Assembly: GCF_000749845.1 (NCBI RefSeq)
Contig: NZ_JQHM01000010.1
Location: 1 to 64,000, forward strand
Length of the DNA: 64,000 nucleotides
Source of the DNA: Pectobacterium betavasculorum
GTDB lineage: Bacteria; Pseudomonadota; Gammaproteobacteria; Enterobacterales; Enterobacteriaceae
Direction: 5' to 3'
Shown here: piece by piece, positions 1-8,309 of the stretch
Position numbering within the stretch: position 1 is the first letter of the stretch
Layout of the letters: each line of letters starts with the position of its first letter
Notes under the pieces: generated by a model
The model's database searches: none
The model's input: only the letters and a program-made list of their open reading frames with translations
What the model was told of the DNA's origin: nothing
Position numbers and translations under genes: made by a program

Positions 1-2
1 GC

Positions 3-1919
3 CTGTCACTGAGTCTGGCGAGTGCGTTGCCGGATATCGATTTTGGCGCGGTGCTCGACCAGCCGTGCGAGCTGATGATTTGGTATGAAGGTGAATTGAA
101 GCGTCGTGTCAGCGGCATTATCAGTGGATTCACGCAGGGCGATACCGGATTCCGGCGCACGCGCTATCAGGCGGAAGTGCGTCCGGCGCTGTGGCGGCTG
201 GGGCTACGCACCAACGCCCGCATTTTTCAGGCGCAGAAGCCGGAAACGATTATCGGCGCGTTGCTGGAAGAAGCCGGTATCACTGACTACGCCTTTGCGC
301 TGCGCCATGAGCACGCGGTGCGGGAATACTGCGTGCAGTATCGGGAAAGCGATTTAGCCTTTATCACCCGTCTGGCGGCGGAAGAGGGATTGTACTTCTT
401 CCACGAGTACGAGGAAGGTAAGCATCGGGTAGTGTTTGCCGATGACGCGGGGGCGTTGACCAAAGGCCCGGCGCTGTTCTTCAATCTGGCGACGCAGGGA
501 TTGAGTGAAGGTGAATACGTGCGGCGTTTTCACTACGCGGAGCGGGTGAGCACCGCGGAAGTCGAGCTGAAAGACTACAGCTTCAAGACACCAGCTTATG
601 GGCTGTCGCACAAGAAGATGAGCGGTGAGCTGGCACACCAGCGCGAAAGCTATCAGCACTACGACTATCCGGGGCGCTATAAACAAGACCCGAGCGGCAA
701 GGCGTTCAGCGGCTATCGTCTGGATGCGTTACGGGCAGGCGCAGTAACCAGCGAAGGGGAATCCAACTGCGCGGGGCTGATGCCGGGCAATACGTTTACC
801 CTGACGGAGCACCCGAATGCAACGCTGAACGGGGTATGGCAGACGGTGAGCGTGACGCACGTCGGGCAGCAGCCGCAGGCGCTGGAAGAGGAAAGCGGCG
901 GCGAACCGACGACGATGAGCAACAGCTTTGCGGTGGTGAAAGGGACGACGACGTGGCGCGCTGCGATGCCGTACAAACCGATGGTGGACGGCCCGCAAAT
1001 CGCCACGGTGGTGGGGCCGGCGGGAGAAGAGATTTACTGTGATCAGGACGGTCGGGTGAAGCTGCAATTTCCGTGGGACAGATACGGTGCGAGCAATGAC
1101 CAAAGCTCCTGCTGGGTGCGGGTCAGTCAGGGCTGGGCAGGCGGTCAGTACGGCATGATCGCCATCCCGCGCATCGGCCATGAAGTGATCGTCAGTTTCC
1201 TCGAAGGCGACCCGGACCAGCCGATTGTGACGGGCAGAACCTTTCACGCCACCAACCGTCCTCCTTACGACCTGCCTGCCCACAAGACGCGCACCGTGCT
1301 GCGCACGGAAACCCATCAGGGCGAAGGGTTTAACGAGCTGCGCTTTGAAGATCAGGCTGGGCAGGAAGAAATTTATATTCACGGCCAGAAAGACCTGAAT
1401 GCGCTGATTGAGAACGATGTGGTCTGGCATATCAAACATGATGCCCACACGGAGATTGATAATGAGCGCGTCACCCGCGTTAAAGCCAACGATCACCTGA
1501 CGGTCGACAGCGAGAAACGTGATCATATTAAAGGCGATTACTCACTGAGCGTCGATACCTCGATGCACCAGAAACTCGGGCAGGCATTACTGGTTGAGGC
1601 GGGACAAGAGGTTCATCTTACATCCGGCAACAAGATAGTGCTGGAAGCGGGGGCTGAACTGACGCTCAAAGTGGGTGGCAGCTTCGTGAAAATTGACCCG
1701 AGTGGCGTGACGTTGGTCGGCTCCAGCATCAAGATGAACTCTGGCGGCAGCCCCGGTTTTGGCTCTGGCTGGGCAGGCCAAATGCCCATCTTTCCAGGGG
1801 AGGTTGAGGTGGTCAAACCGCCACAACCGCCACAGGTTCCGCCTCTTGAAAAACCGGTCTGTATTCCTTGTCTGCTACGTGCTATGGCGCAGGGCGATGC
1901 GTTGGTTCAGGGAGAATAA
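3..1919 (+). CDS. vgrG: T6SS spike protein VgrG, 5' end outside window
   Basis: Type VI secretion spike protein. The frame is open to the left edge, so the true start is outside the window; a TTG at 27 is only an internal codon. The visible 638 residues cover most of the gp27-like base (around [20 protein letters not shown]), the gp5-like OB region (around [14 protein letters not shown] and [16 protein letters not shown]), and the C-terminal beta-helix needle with repetitive ID/VD segments. The protein ends in a proline-rich tail containing a CIPC motif. It stops one base before the DUF4123 gene, which is typical of a VgrG whose tail is matched to a dedicated adaptor and effector. The downstream genes suggest it carries the DUF2235 effector; that link is inference. 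Confidence 0.95.
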   Translation: MSLSLASALPDIDFGAVLDQPCELMIWYEGELKRRVSGIISGFTQGDTGFRRTRYQAEVRPALWRLGLRTNARIFQAQKPETIIGALLEEAGITDYAFALRHEHAVREYCVQYRESDLAFITRLAAEEGLYFFHEYEEGKHRVVFADDAGALTKGPALFFNLATQGLSEGEYVRRFHYAERVSTAEVELKDYSFKTPAYGLSHKKMSGELAHQRESYQHYDYPGRYKQDPSGKAFSGYRLDALRAGAVTSEGESNCAGLMPGNTFTLTEHPNATLNGVWQTVSVTHVGQQPQALEEESGGEPTTMSNSFAVVKGTTTWRAAMPYKPMVDGPQIATVVGPAGEEIYCDQDGRVKLQFPWDRYGASNDQSSCWVRVSQGWAGGQYGMIAIPRIGHEVIVSFLEGDPDQPIVTGRTFHATNRPPYDLPAHKTRTVLRTETHQGEGFNELRFEDQAGQEEIYIHGQKDLNALIENDVVWHIKHDAHTEIDNERVTRVKANDHLTVDSEKRDHIKGDYSLSVDTSMHQKLGQALLVEAGQEVHLTSGNKIVLEAGAELTLKVGGSFVKIDPSGVTLVGSSIKMNSGGSPGFGSGWAGQMPIFPGEVEVVKPPQPPQVPPLEKPVCIPCLLRAMAQGDALVQGE

Positions 1920-1920
1920 G

Positions 1921-2646
1921 ATGCTACCCAAAACAATCTGGCACCGGAATGCCTGTATCGTCCTGCTGGAAGGGGCTTACCTCACCCCTGAGCAGCGGGA
2001 ACGGTTGAGTGAAAGGCCATTTTTTCCGCTCTATTTTCATGATGACGTGTTTGAACTGATCAATCTTGGACCCTGGCTTTGGCACTGTCCGCAAGAGGAA
2101 GAAGAGTTACTGGCTACGCTCGTTCAGCAGGGGCATGTGGTTGGCCTGTTGGAGAGCGACCAATCCCTTAGCGCTTTGCAAAAGCAACTGGCTTTGGGGG
2201 CGAGGGTGATTGAACCCGAAGGGCAATTTAGCCAATTGCTGCGATTCTACACGCCGCACGCGCTGCCTCTGCTTGTCGAGCAACACGACGCCCCGTGGCT
2301 CGGTGGGCTTTTTGGGGGGATCGACCGCTGGTGGTTACGAGAATACGACGGCAGTTGGCGCGAACTGAGTTTATCGATCCCTCCCACGGAACCTGTTCTG
2401 GTGAAATTGACGCCTGAGTTATATCAAGCGTTGCAAGGTTCACCTGACGAGCAGCGCCTGCTGGCTCTGTGGCAAGAGGGGGAAAGCATCAGACATTTCC
2501 CGCCCTGTGAAAGAATGAGTATGGTTCGCAAGGCACTGAATAAAGCCGGGCAGGCTGGCGCGACAGAAGCACAACGACGGCTGTGGGCATTAGCCTATCT
2601 GGAAGGTGGCCGTCAGGCGTTGGAAGAACAAAAGAGACGAACATGA
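1921..2646 (+). CDS. DUF4123 family T6SS effector adaptor (Tap/TEC-like)
   Basis: 241-residue cytoplasmic protein of the DUF4123 family. These adaptors load a cognate effector onto VgrG before firing. The N-terminal part has the usual family layout: an initial hydrophobic strand, FPLYFHDDVFELINLGPWLW, then a LLESDQ-type segment, with a variable C-terminal half. The ATG lies directly after the vgrG stop. The gene's own stop overlaps the next start in an ATGA quartet (2643-2646), so it is probably translationally coupled to the first DUF3304 gene. The family call rests on motif recall and genomic position. Confidence 0.85.
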   Translation: MLPKTIWHRNACIVLLEGAYLTPEQRERLSERPFFPLYFHDDVFELINLGPWLWHCPQEEEELLATLVQQGHVVGLLESDQSLSALQKQLALGARVIEPEGQFSQLLRFYTPHALPLLVEQHDAPWLGGLFGGIDRWWLREYDGSWRELSLSIPPTEPVLVKLTPELYQALQGSPDEQRLLALWQEGESIRHFPPCERMSMVRKALNKAGQAGATEAQRRLWALAYLEGGRQALEEQKRRT

Positions 2647-3158
2647 GTGCGGCAAACGGTTTGATAAGAGCAATTTCGGGACTGATAACGGCGATATGGC
2701 AGATCTTGCCGCGCTGGGGACGGTGGCTGGCGAGCATTCTGCTGGTGCTTTGGCTGGGCTGGACGTTCCTGATACAGGAACGACACGGCGGGGCGTCAAT
2801 TGTTGTTATGTCAGTTATGGATCGCCCCATTAGCTATGCCTATGTCAACGGTAATATGGGGGGAAATACCTTTGCATTTGATGGACGAAATGCGGGGGGA
2901 AAAACCGCAGGCCCTTATCGGATCGGCGGAAAGACGGTCAAAATAGATTGGGAGTTGGATATGACTGAGGAACAGGAAAAAGCAGGATTCCAATTTGAAA
3001 AACATACGACCACTCTGTCGATGCCGAAACGTGAGAAAGGGCAGGATGATTTCTGTGTGCTGTTTTTACCAGATAATAAGCCGATGATACGTTGGGCCTA
3101 TCGTTGTCACCTTGACATGCAGGATGTAATAAACCCTTACCGGACGAGGAAGTTGTAA
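2643..3158 (+). CDS. DUF3304 immunity-like protein, copy 1
   Basis: 171 residues. The N-terminus is nearly identical in all four copies and holds one hydrophobic segment (residues ~22-42, WLASILLVLWLGWTFLIQ), which looks like an uncleaved membrane anchor. A periplasmic domain follows with the DUF3304 features DRPISYAYVNGNMGGNTF, GPYRIGG, KIDWELDMT and PDNKPMIRW. DUF3304 proteins are commonly found next to T6SS phospholipase effectors and are presumed immunity proteins that neutralise them in the periplasm. That role here is inferred from the DUF2235 effector downstream. The start overlaps the DUF4123 stop (ATGA), and the stop overlaps a short remnant reading frame (TAATG). Confidence 0.8.
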   Translation: MSAANGLIRAISGLITAIWQILPRWGRWLASILLVLWLGWTFLIQERHGGASIVVMSVMDRPISYAYVNGNMGGNTFAFDGRNAGGKTAGPYRIGGKTVKIDWELDMTEEQEKAGFQFEKHTTTLSMPKREKGQDDFCVLFLPDNKPMIRWAYRCHLDMQDVINPYRTRKL

Positions 3159-3283
3159 TGGTGGATTGGGATGAGTTGGAATGTCGCGTTGTCCGTGAAG
3201 AAAGCCGTCATCAGGCGGGCATGGTGACTATTCGGCGCATGACAAGGAAAGTGAACCAGCAAGAGAAAAAGGGACGAACATGA
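3158..3283 (+). pseudogene. 41-codon remnant of effector 5' end, unit 1
   Basis: An intact 41-codon frame beginning MVDWDELECRVVREESRHQ, matching the first ~19 residues of the full effector at 5083. It then diverges into a tail GMVTIRRMTRKVNQQEKKGRT that is not in that effector. The start overlaps the stop of copy 1 and the stop overlaps the start of copy 2 (ATGA). Most likely it is what is left of an ancestral effector gene after an internal deletion. It may still be translated because the frame and couplings are intact. Confidence 0.6.
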
Positions 3284-3798
3284 GTGCGGCAAACGGTTTG
3301 ATAAGAGCAATTTCGGGGCTGATAACGGCGATATGGCAGATCTTGCCGCGCTGGGGACGGTGGCTGGCGAGCATTCTGCTGGTGCTTTGGCTGGGCTGGA
3401 CGTTCCTGATTCAAGAACGACACGGCGGGGCGTCAATTGTCGTCCATTCGGTGGTCGACCGCCCCATTAGCTATGTGTATGTCAACGGCAATATGGGTAG
3501 CAATACCTTTGCCTTTGATGGATTTCATGCCGGAGGAGGAGGAAGTGCTGGACCTTATCGGATAGAGGGAGATACGGTCAAAATTGATTGGCTATTGAGT
3601 GCCACCCTAAAGCAACAAGAAGAACAGGGGCTTCGGCCTGAGAAACATACTATCACCCTACCGATGCCGAAACGTGAGAAGGGGCAAAATGGTTTCTGTG
3701 TGCTGATGTTACCTGATAACAAACCGATGATCCGGTGGGCTGAAAGTTGTGTCGTTGAAATGGATAGCATCGTCGACACCTATAGGACGAGGAGATAG
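3280..3798 (+). CDS. DUF3304 immunity-like protein, copy 2
   Basis: 172 residues with the same membrane-anchor N-terminus as copy 1. The periplasmic part carries DRPISYVYVNGNMGSNTF and a glycine-rich FHAGGGGSAG loop. The middle segment is the LLSATLKQQEEQGLRPEKH type shared with copy 3 rather than the ELDMT type of copies 1 and 4. It ends in VDTYRTRR. Predicted inner-membrane-anchored immunity protein against a Tle-type effector; its cognate effector gene is reduced to the remnant downstream. Confidence 0.8.
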   Translation: MSAANGLIRAISGLITAIWQILPRWGRWLASILLVLWLGWTFLIQERHGGASIVVHSVVDRPISYVYVNGNMGSNTFAFDGFHAGGGGSAGPYRIEGDTVKIDWLLSATLKQQEEQGLRPEKHTITLPMPKREKGQNGFCVLMLPDNKPMIRWAESCVVEMDSIVDTYRTRR

Positions 3799-3803
3799 AT
3801 AAG

Positions 3804-3925
3804 GTGGATTGGGATGAGTTGGAATGTCGCGTTGTCCGTGAAGAAAGCCGTCATCAGGCAAGCGTGATGGCATCCTGCGCATGACAAGGAAAGTGAACCA
3901 GCAAGAGCCAAAGGGACGAACATGA
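3804..3925 (+). pseudogene. Frameshifted effector 5' remnant, unit 2
   Basis: A GTG at 3804 opens the same DWDELECRVVREESRHQ sequence as the full effector. Compared with units 1 and 3, one base is missing near 3870, so the frame closes early at 3884 (tail SVMASCA). The rest of the unit (AGGAAAGTGAACCAGC onward) is still recognisable up to the next ATG. This is the decayed member of the remnant series. Confidence 0.6.
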
Positions 3926-4443
3926 GTGCGGCAAACGGTTTGATAAGAGCAATTTCGGGGCTGATAACGGCGATATGGCAGATCTTGCCGCGCTGGGGGC
4001 GGTGGCTGGCGAGCATTCTGCTGGTGCTCTGGCTGGGCTGGACGTTCCTGATTCAAGAACGACACGGTGGGGCGTCAATTGTTGTTCATTCGGTGATCGA
4101 CCGTCCCATTAGCTATGTCTATGTCAACGGCAATATGGGAGGGAATACCTTTGCGTTTGATGGGCTTAACACTAGCGGCGGTACAGCAGGCCCTTATCGG
4201 ATAGACGGAGATTCGGTTAATATTAAATGGTTACTGAGTGCCACTCTAAGGCAGCAAGAAGAACAGGGACTTCAGCCTGAGAAACATACAATTACTTTAC
4301 CGATGCCGAAACGTGAGAAGTGGCAGGATGATTTTTGTGTACTGTTCTTACCAGATAACAAGCTGGTCGTACGTTGGGTAAGCAGTTGCTATCTTGATAT
4401 GGATGATGTTATTGCCCCTTATCGCACAAGGAGAGGACGATGA
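3922..4443 (+). CDS. DUF3304 immunity-like protein, copy 3
   Basis: 173 residues. The N-terminal ~55 residues are virtually identical to copies 1, 2 and 4. The periplasmic domain has DRPISYVYVNGNMGGNTF, a shorter LNTSGGTAG loop, GPYRIDG, and an LLSATLRQQEEQGLQPEKH segment, ending VIAPYRTRRGR. It is the most divergent C-terminal half of the four, consistent with specificity for a different effector allele (inference). The stop overlaps the ATG of the next remnant frame. Confidence 0.8.
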   Translation: MSAANGLIRAISGLITAIWQILPRWGRWLASILLVLWLGWTFLIQERHGGASIVVHSVIDRPISYVYVNGNMGGNTFAFDGLNTSGGTAGPYRIDGDSVNIKWLLSATLRQQEEQGLQPEKHTITLPMPKREKWQDDFCVLFLPDNKLVVRWVSSCYLDMDDVIAPYRTRRGR

Positions 4444-4565
4444 TTGACAGGGACGATCTGGAGTGTCGAATTGCTCGTGAAGAAAGCCGTCATCAGGCGA
4501 GCGTGATGGCTACCCGACGCATGATAAGGAAAGTGAACCAGCAAGAGTCAAAGGGACAGTCATGA
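4440..4565 (+). pseudogene. 41-codon remnant of effector 5' end, unit 3
   Basis: An intact 41-codon frame starting MIDRDDLECRIAREESRHQ, then the same kind of tail as unit 1 (SVMATRRMIRKVNQQESK). It is coupled at both ends by ATGA overlaps, to DUF3304 copy 3 upstream and copy 4 downstream. Its N-terminus differs from unit 1 at several residues, so it derives from a different effector allele rather than being a recent copy of unit 1. Confidence 0.6.
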
Positions 4566-5077
4566 GTGCGGCAAACGGTTTGATAAAAACAATTTCGGGA
4601 TTGATAACGGCGATATGGCAGATCTTGCCACGCTGGGGGCGGTGGCTGGCGAGCATTCTGCTGGTGCTCTGGCTGGGCTGGACGTTCCTGATACAGGAAC
4701 GACACGGCGGGGCGTCAATTGTCGTTCATTCGGTGGTCGACCGCCCCATTAGCTATGTGTATGTCAATGGCAATATGGGTAGCAATACCTTTGCCTTTGA
4801 TGGATTTCATGCCGGAGGAGGAGGAAGTGCTGGGCCTTATCGGATAGAGGGTGACACAGTCAAAATAGATTGGGAACTTGATATGACAGCAGAACAGGAG
4901 AAAGCTGGACTTCAATTTGAAAAGTATACAGTTACCCTACCGATGCCGAAACGTGAGAAGGGTCAAAATGGTTTCTGTGTGCTGATGTTACCTGATAACA
5001 AACCGATGATCCGGTGGGCTGAAAGTTGTGTCGTTGAAATGGATAGCATCGTCGACACCTATAGAACGAGGAGATAG
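4562..5077 (+). CDS. DUF3304 immunity-like protein, copy 4, next to the intact effector
   Basis: 171 residues. It is a mosaic: residues up to KIDW and from TLPMPKREKGQNGF to the end match copy 2, while the segment between (ELDMTAEQEKAGLQFEKY) is of the copy 1 type. It has the same single membrane anchor and DUF3304 periplasmic domain as the others. It lies six bases upstream of the full-length DUF2235 effector, so it is the best candidate for that effector's current immunity protein. Confidence 0.82.
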   Translation: MSAANGLIKTISGLITAIWQILPRWGRWLASILLVLWLGWTFLIQERHGGASIVVHSVVDRPISYVYVNGNMGSNTFAFDGFHAGGGGSAGPYRIEGDTVKIDWELDMTAEQEKAGLQFEKYTVTLPMPKREKGQNGFCVLMLPDNKPMIRWAESCVVEMDSIVDTYRTRR

Positions 5078-5082
5078 ATAAA

Positions 5083-6795
5083 GTGGATTGGGATGAGTTA
5101 GAATGTCGCGTTGCTCGTGAGGAAAGTCGTCATCAGGCAGGGATCGGCACTTGCTCACTGGCGTTACAGATAGGCTTTTTCTTTGATGGCCTGAAACGCA
5201 ATATCAACGTGGATGAAGAGAGCCAGCGTCTGACTAACGTAGGCCGTTTGTTTCGATCTCATCCTTTAGAAATCAAAGCCAGCCTCACATCCTCATACTC
5301 TTACACCAAAGTTTATATTCCCGGTTTAGGTACCCCTCTTGACGATACTCCCTCTGAAAGGCTGGACAGCATTCTGGATGCCAGACAGCAGGCGCTGCCT
5401 GAGGATTATGCCGATGCGCTGGTGGAGCAGGGCAAAGAAACGGCGGTCGATACTGTTAAGGGCGTTTTCAAAGGGGACTGGAGTCAGGTGCTCGCCAATA
5501 AGCTGGGCGACTTAGTGACCATGAAGAGTGGTTTCGATGCCACGGTGTCTGCGGCCAAAAAGGCGGCGAGTCGTGCACTGCTCGAAGCGACCGAACCGAT
5601 TCGGGATAACCCGATCGTGGCCGAGTTGTTAATGACCGGCGTCGATGCGCGGGTGGATTCAGCAAAGAACCAGTTCAAGCTGAACGTGGAGGATGTAAAA
5701 AAAATTAACCAACTGCCCATCAAACTGATCCAGATTTCGGTATTCGGTGCCGATCTGGGCGCCGCGTTGGCCCGACGCTTTATCGACGAGTTACTGGAGT
5801 CGGTCTGTAGCAAAGTGGGAAATGAATACCGCTACGCAGACAGTAAGGTCGAGGTGATTTTTGCTGGCCTGTTCGACTGCACGCGCCGCAGTTCGCTGGA
5901 TATGGGGGATACCGTGGCGACGGCCTCTGACGGGGCGGGGCTGCTTGCCCGTAATCCCGTTGTCGGGATTTTTACCACGGCCTTTGGTGCGAAAGTGATT
6001 GAATTCGACAAACCCCTGCATCCCGCCGTCAAAAACGCCCTGCACCTGATCGCGGCACATGAACGGCGAGAGTATCGCCCTCTGTTGCCTTTGGGGCCGC
6101 TCCGGTCCGGCTGGCGTGAAGTGCTCTGCCCCGGCATCAGTGAAGATGTGACGGGCGGGCTGCTGCCTAACGAACAACGCCCCAGTGCTGAACTGTGCCG
6201 GGTGCCGCTGCACCAAATGTACAAAGCCGCGTGTCGGGCGCAGGTGCCTTTTCCCAACTTTAAAACGTTGCGTGAGAAAGACCCATATGTAGCCAGCTAT
6301 TTCATCATGCAGGATAGTCGGCTGGGATATTCCGTGAAGAAATACAGCGAGTTCTACAGCAAATGGGTAGGGAAAATGAACCCGACACCGGAAGCGTTCG
6401 AACTGCACATGATCCACTACTGCTTTTGGCTGGGGGAAAAATTGCATGACTATAAAATACTCCGTCAAAACGTGAGCGGAAGCGAGCGGGATAAACTCAA
6501 CGCGCAGTGGGGCTGGTTAATACAGGTCGGGCGCGATGCGGAAAACGTGCTGAGAAGCAGGGGGCTGCGTCGGCAGATGTATCAAGGGGCCAATTTGGTG
6601 AAGTTCTTTGATGGCGCTAAGCGGGTGCCGCGTGAGGCGGATATCTTCTTCAATTATTTTATGCACGATTTTACGTCTGAGGAACTCAAGTTCGCTACCC
6701 TGAACGAGCAGGCGAATACGATGTTGAGGAACAATAATTTCTTCGTCCCGCGTGGCATAGAGCGAGTCGCTGCCGATGACGACGTTGCTGCGTGA
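5083..6795 (+). CDS. DUF2235/Tle1-like T6SS effector with altered catalytic motifs
   Basis: 570 residues, GTG start. The arrangement resembles the DUF2235 alpha/beta-hydrolase family of T6SS phospholipases: a first strand with FFFDGLKRNI (residues ~30-40), KVYIPGLGT, an elbow at FGADLGAALARRF (~225-237), a FAGLFDC strand, and a late PGISEDVTGG segment. The usual family motifs are GFSRGAA at the nucleophile elbow and GxHxDVGGG near the histidine. Here the serine position reads Asp and the histidine position reads Ser, so the classical triad seems to be missing. It could be a diverged enzyme, a dead copy, or have moved its catalytic residues. Four DUF3304 genes precede it and a PAAR gene follows. 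Confidence 0.78.
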   Translation: MDWDELECRVAREESRHQAGIGTCSLALQIGFFFDGLKRNINVDEESQRLTNVGRLFRSHPLEIKASLTSSYSYTKVYIPGLGTPLDDTPSERLDSILDARQQALPEDYADALVEQGKETAVDTVKGVFKGDWSQVLANKLGDLVTMKSGFDATVSAAKKAASRALLEATEPIRDNPIVAELLMTGVDARVDSAKNQFKLNVEDVKKINQLPIKLIQISVFGADLGAALARRFIDELLESVCSKVGNEYRYADSKVEVIFAGLFDCTRRSSLDMGDTVATASDGAGLLARNPVVGIFTTAFGAKVIEFDKPLHPAVKNALHLIAAHERREYRPLLPLGPLRSGWREVLCPGISEDVTGGLLPNEQRPSAELCRVPLHQMYKAACRAQVPFPNFKTLREKDPYVASYFIMQDSRLGYSVKKYSEFYSKWVGKMNPTPEAFELHMIHYCFWLGEKLHDYKILRQNVSGSERDKLNAQWGWLIQVGRDAENVLRSRGLRRQMYQGANLVKFFDGAKRVPREADIFFNYFMHDFTSEELKFATLNEQANTMLRNNNFFVPRGIERVAADDDVAA

Positions 6796-6835
6796 TCGTT
6801 GCAAAATCTGACTATTGAGAGAAAAGGAGTAAAAA

Positions 6836-7102
6836 ATGGGTAACGCCGTTAAAGTAGGTGATAGCGACACGGGGCACGGCAGCCATCCACCGACGCCTGT
6901 CGTGGCGGGTTCCTCAACGGTCAAAGTAGACGGTCAGCCGCTAGCGCGGCAAGGCGACCCTTTGGCTCCTCACGGCCATGATCGGAGCATTAGCAGCGGT
7001 TCATCCAGCGTACTCGTTGATGGTAAACCCGCGGCTCGTTCCGGGGATGGCGTCAGTTGCGGTGGCGTGGTGATAGGCGGGGGAACCGTTACCATTGGGT
7101 GA
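6836..7102 (+). CDS. PAAR domain protein (T6SS spike tip)
   Basis: 88 residues, a stand-alone PAAR protein. The sequence begins MGNAVKVGDSDTGHG and shows the repeated TVKVDGQPLARQGD and SVLVDGKPAARSGD beta-hairpins with His and Cys residues (GHGSHPP, PHGHD, SCGG) that bind metal at the cone tip. It has a strong AAAAGGAG ribosome site at ~6822. PAAR proteins cap VgrG and often help dock effectors. It closes the vgrG module, 40 bp after the effector. Confidence 0.92.
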   Translation: MGNAVKVGDSDTGHGSHPPTPVVAGSSTVKVDGQPLARQGDPLAPHGHDRSISSGSSSVLVDGKPAARSGDGVSCGGVVIGGGTVTIG

Positions 7103-7162
7103 TGGATTCGCCGCGTCCGTGCGGCCTATCCTGAGTCTTTTTGTCGATAGGTGGCGTTGTCG

Positions 7163-8191
7163 TTACGTCAACGCCGTCTGAAATATCCCTTCTTTAACGT
7201 CCTGTGGCGTGACTATGCCAGTGTCGAGTACCCAGCCGCTGATTAAGGCGGCGGGGGTGACGTCAAATGCCGGGTTGTAGACCGCCGCGTTTTGTGGTGC
7301 CCACTGGCAGTGGCCGAAGCTGCCATAAACGCCGGTGACTTCGGCGGCGGCGCGCTGCTCGATAGGAATAGTTCGACCATCCGGGCAGGCGGGATCGTGC
7401 GTGGTGTGCGGTGCTGCAACGTAAAACGGAATCTGGTGATAGTGCGCCAGTACCGCAAGGCTGTAAGTGCCGATCTTATTGGCGACGTCGCCGTTGGCGG
7501 CAATACGGTCTGCGCCGACCCAAATCGCATCGACTTGCCCCTGCGCCATCAGGCTGGCGGCCATCGAATCACAAATGAGCTGATAAGGAATGCCCAGTTC
7601 GCCCAGTTCCCAGGCCGTGAGGCGTCCGCCCTGCAAGAGAGGTCGGGTTTCATCGACCCACACCTGAGTAACCTTCCCCTGTTGGTGTGCACGCAGCAGC
7701 ACGCCGATAGCGGTGCCGATGCCGGCGGTTGCCAGCCCACCGGTGTTGCAATGGGTTAGCAAACGGCTGTTTGGCTTCACCAGCGCTGCGCCACGATCGG
7801 CGATGCGTTCGCACAGTGCGCGATCTTCTTCTACCAACCGCAGCGCTTCTTCCGCCAGCGCAGCGACAAATTGCGGCTGCGCCAGCGCCAGCTTCATGCG
7901 ATCCAGATTGTTCATCAGGTTGACGGCGGTAGGGCGCGAGGCTCGTAGCGTTTCCAGCGCCTGCGCCAGTTCAGCCTGCGATAAGCCTTTCTCCGCCAGC
8001 AGCGCGAGCAGCAGGCTGGCAGACAGGCCAATGAGCGGCGCGCCGCGTACCCGTAGCGTCTGGATATGCTCAACCAGTGATGCGACATCCAGGCAAGGGA
8101 GCCAGCGTTTTTCTTGCGGTAGAGCCTGTTGATCGAGAATCCACAGTTGGCTATCAACGATTTTCAGGCTGGTTGTGTTAAGTGTCTGCAT
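7163..8191 (-). CDS. mtnA: S-methyl-5-thioribose-1-phosphate isomerase
   Basis: 342 residues, full length for MtnA. The enzyme converts 5-methylthioribose 1-phosphate to 5-methylthioribulose 1-phosphate in the methionine salvage pathway. Visible family motifs are VRGAPLIG near residue 50, the cysteine-bearing [14 protein letters not shown] (~145-158) and the acidic [21 protein letters not shown] (~225-245). It is divergent to mtnK with a 118-bp gap containing MetJ boxes, so both are probably repressed when methionine is plentiful. Confidence 0.96.
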   Translation of the reverse strand: MQTLNTTSLKIVDSQLWILDQQALPQEKRWLPCLDVASLVEHIQTLRVRGAPLIGLSASLLLALLAEKGLSQAELAQALETLRASRPTAVNLMNNLDRMKLALAQPQFVAALAEEALRLVEEDRALCERIADRGAALVKPNSRLLTHCNTGGLATAGIGTAIGVLLRAHQQGKVTQVWVDETRPLLQGGRLTAWELGELGIPYQLICDSMAASLMAQGQVDAIWVGADRIAANGDVANKIGTYSLAVLAHYHQIPFYVAAPHTTHDPACPDGRTIPIEQRAAAEVTGVYGSFGHCQWAPQNAAVYNPAFDVTPAALISGWVLDTGIVTPQDVKEGIFQTALT

Positions 8192-8244
8192 TGGTCGTTA
8201 AATCCATGTTGCATCGATATTCTTATTCTGCCAAGATGCTCAAT

Positions 8245-8276
8245 AGATGTATAGACGTCCGAACGTTTTTATGTCC
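8245..8276. promoter_or_regulatory. MetJ operator (four tandem met boxes)
   Basis: Four consecutive 8-bp units, AGATGTAT, AGACGTCC, GAACGTTT and TTATGTCC, match the AGACGTCT met-box consensus, the second best (7 of 8). MetJ with S-adenosylmethionine binds such tandem arrays cooperatively. The array lies between the divergent mtnA and mtnK starts and could control both. Confidence 0.75.
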
Positions 8277-8309
8277 GTATCTTGAATTTAAGCATAGCGA
8301 GGAGTTGGA

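Larger units (their letters stand above)
2643..5077 (+). repeat. Tandem array of four DUF3304 genes with effector remnants
   Basis: Four direct repeat units of about 640 bp. Each starts with the same ~165 bp coding for the membrane anchor, and each is followed by the first ~55 bp of the effector gene. The units start at 2643, 3280, 3922 and 4562. The similarity is strongest at the 5' end of each gene and in the remnant, which are natural substrates for homologous recombination. Confidence 0.9.

Noticed and set aside
729..1526. 265-codon open frame on the minus strand inside vgrG
   Set aside because: Antisense shadow of vgrG in a GC-rich gene; no family similarity and no ribosome site.
5791..6468. 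225-codon minus-strand frame inside the DUF2235 effector
   Set aside because: Shadow frame without start context or similarity.
8192..8309. SAM riboswitch upstream of mtnK
   Set aside because: The stretch is too short for a SAM riboswitch and the met boxes explain the conservation.
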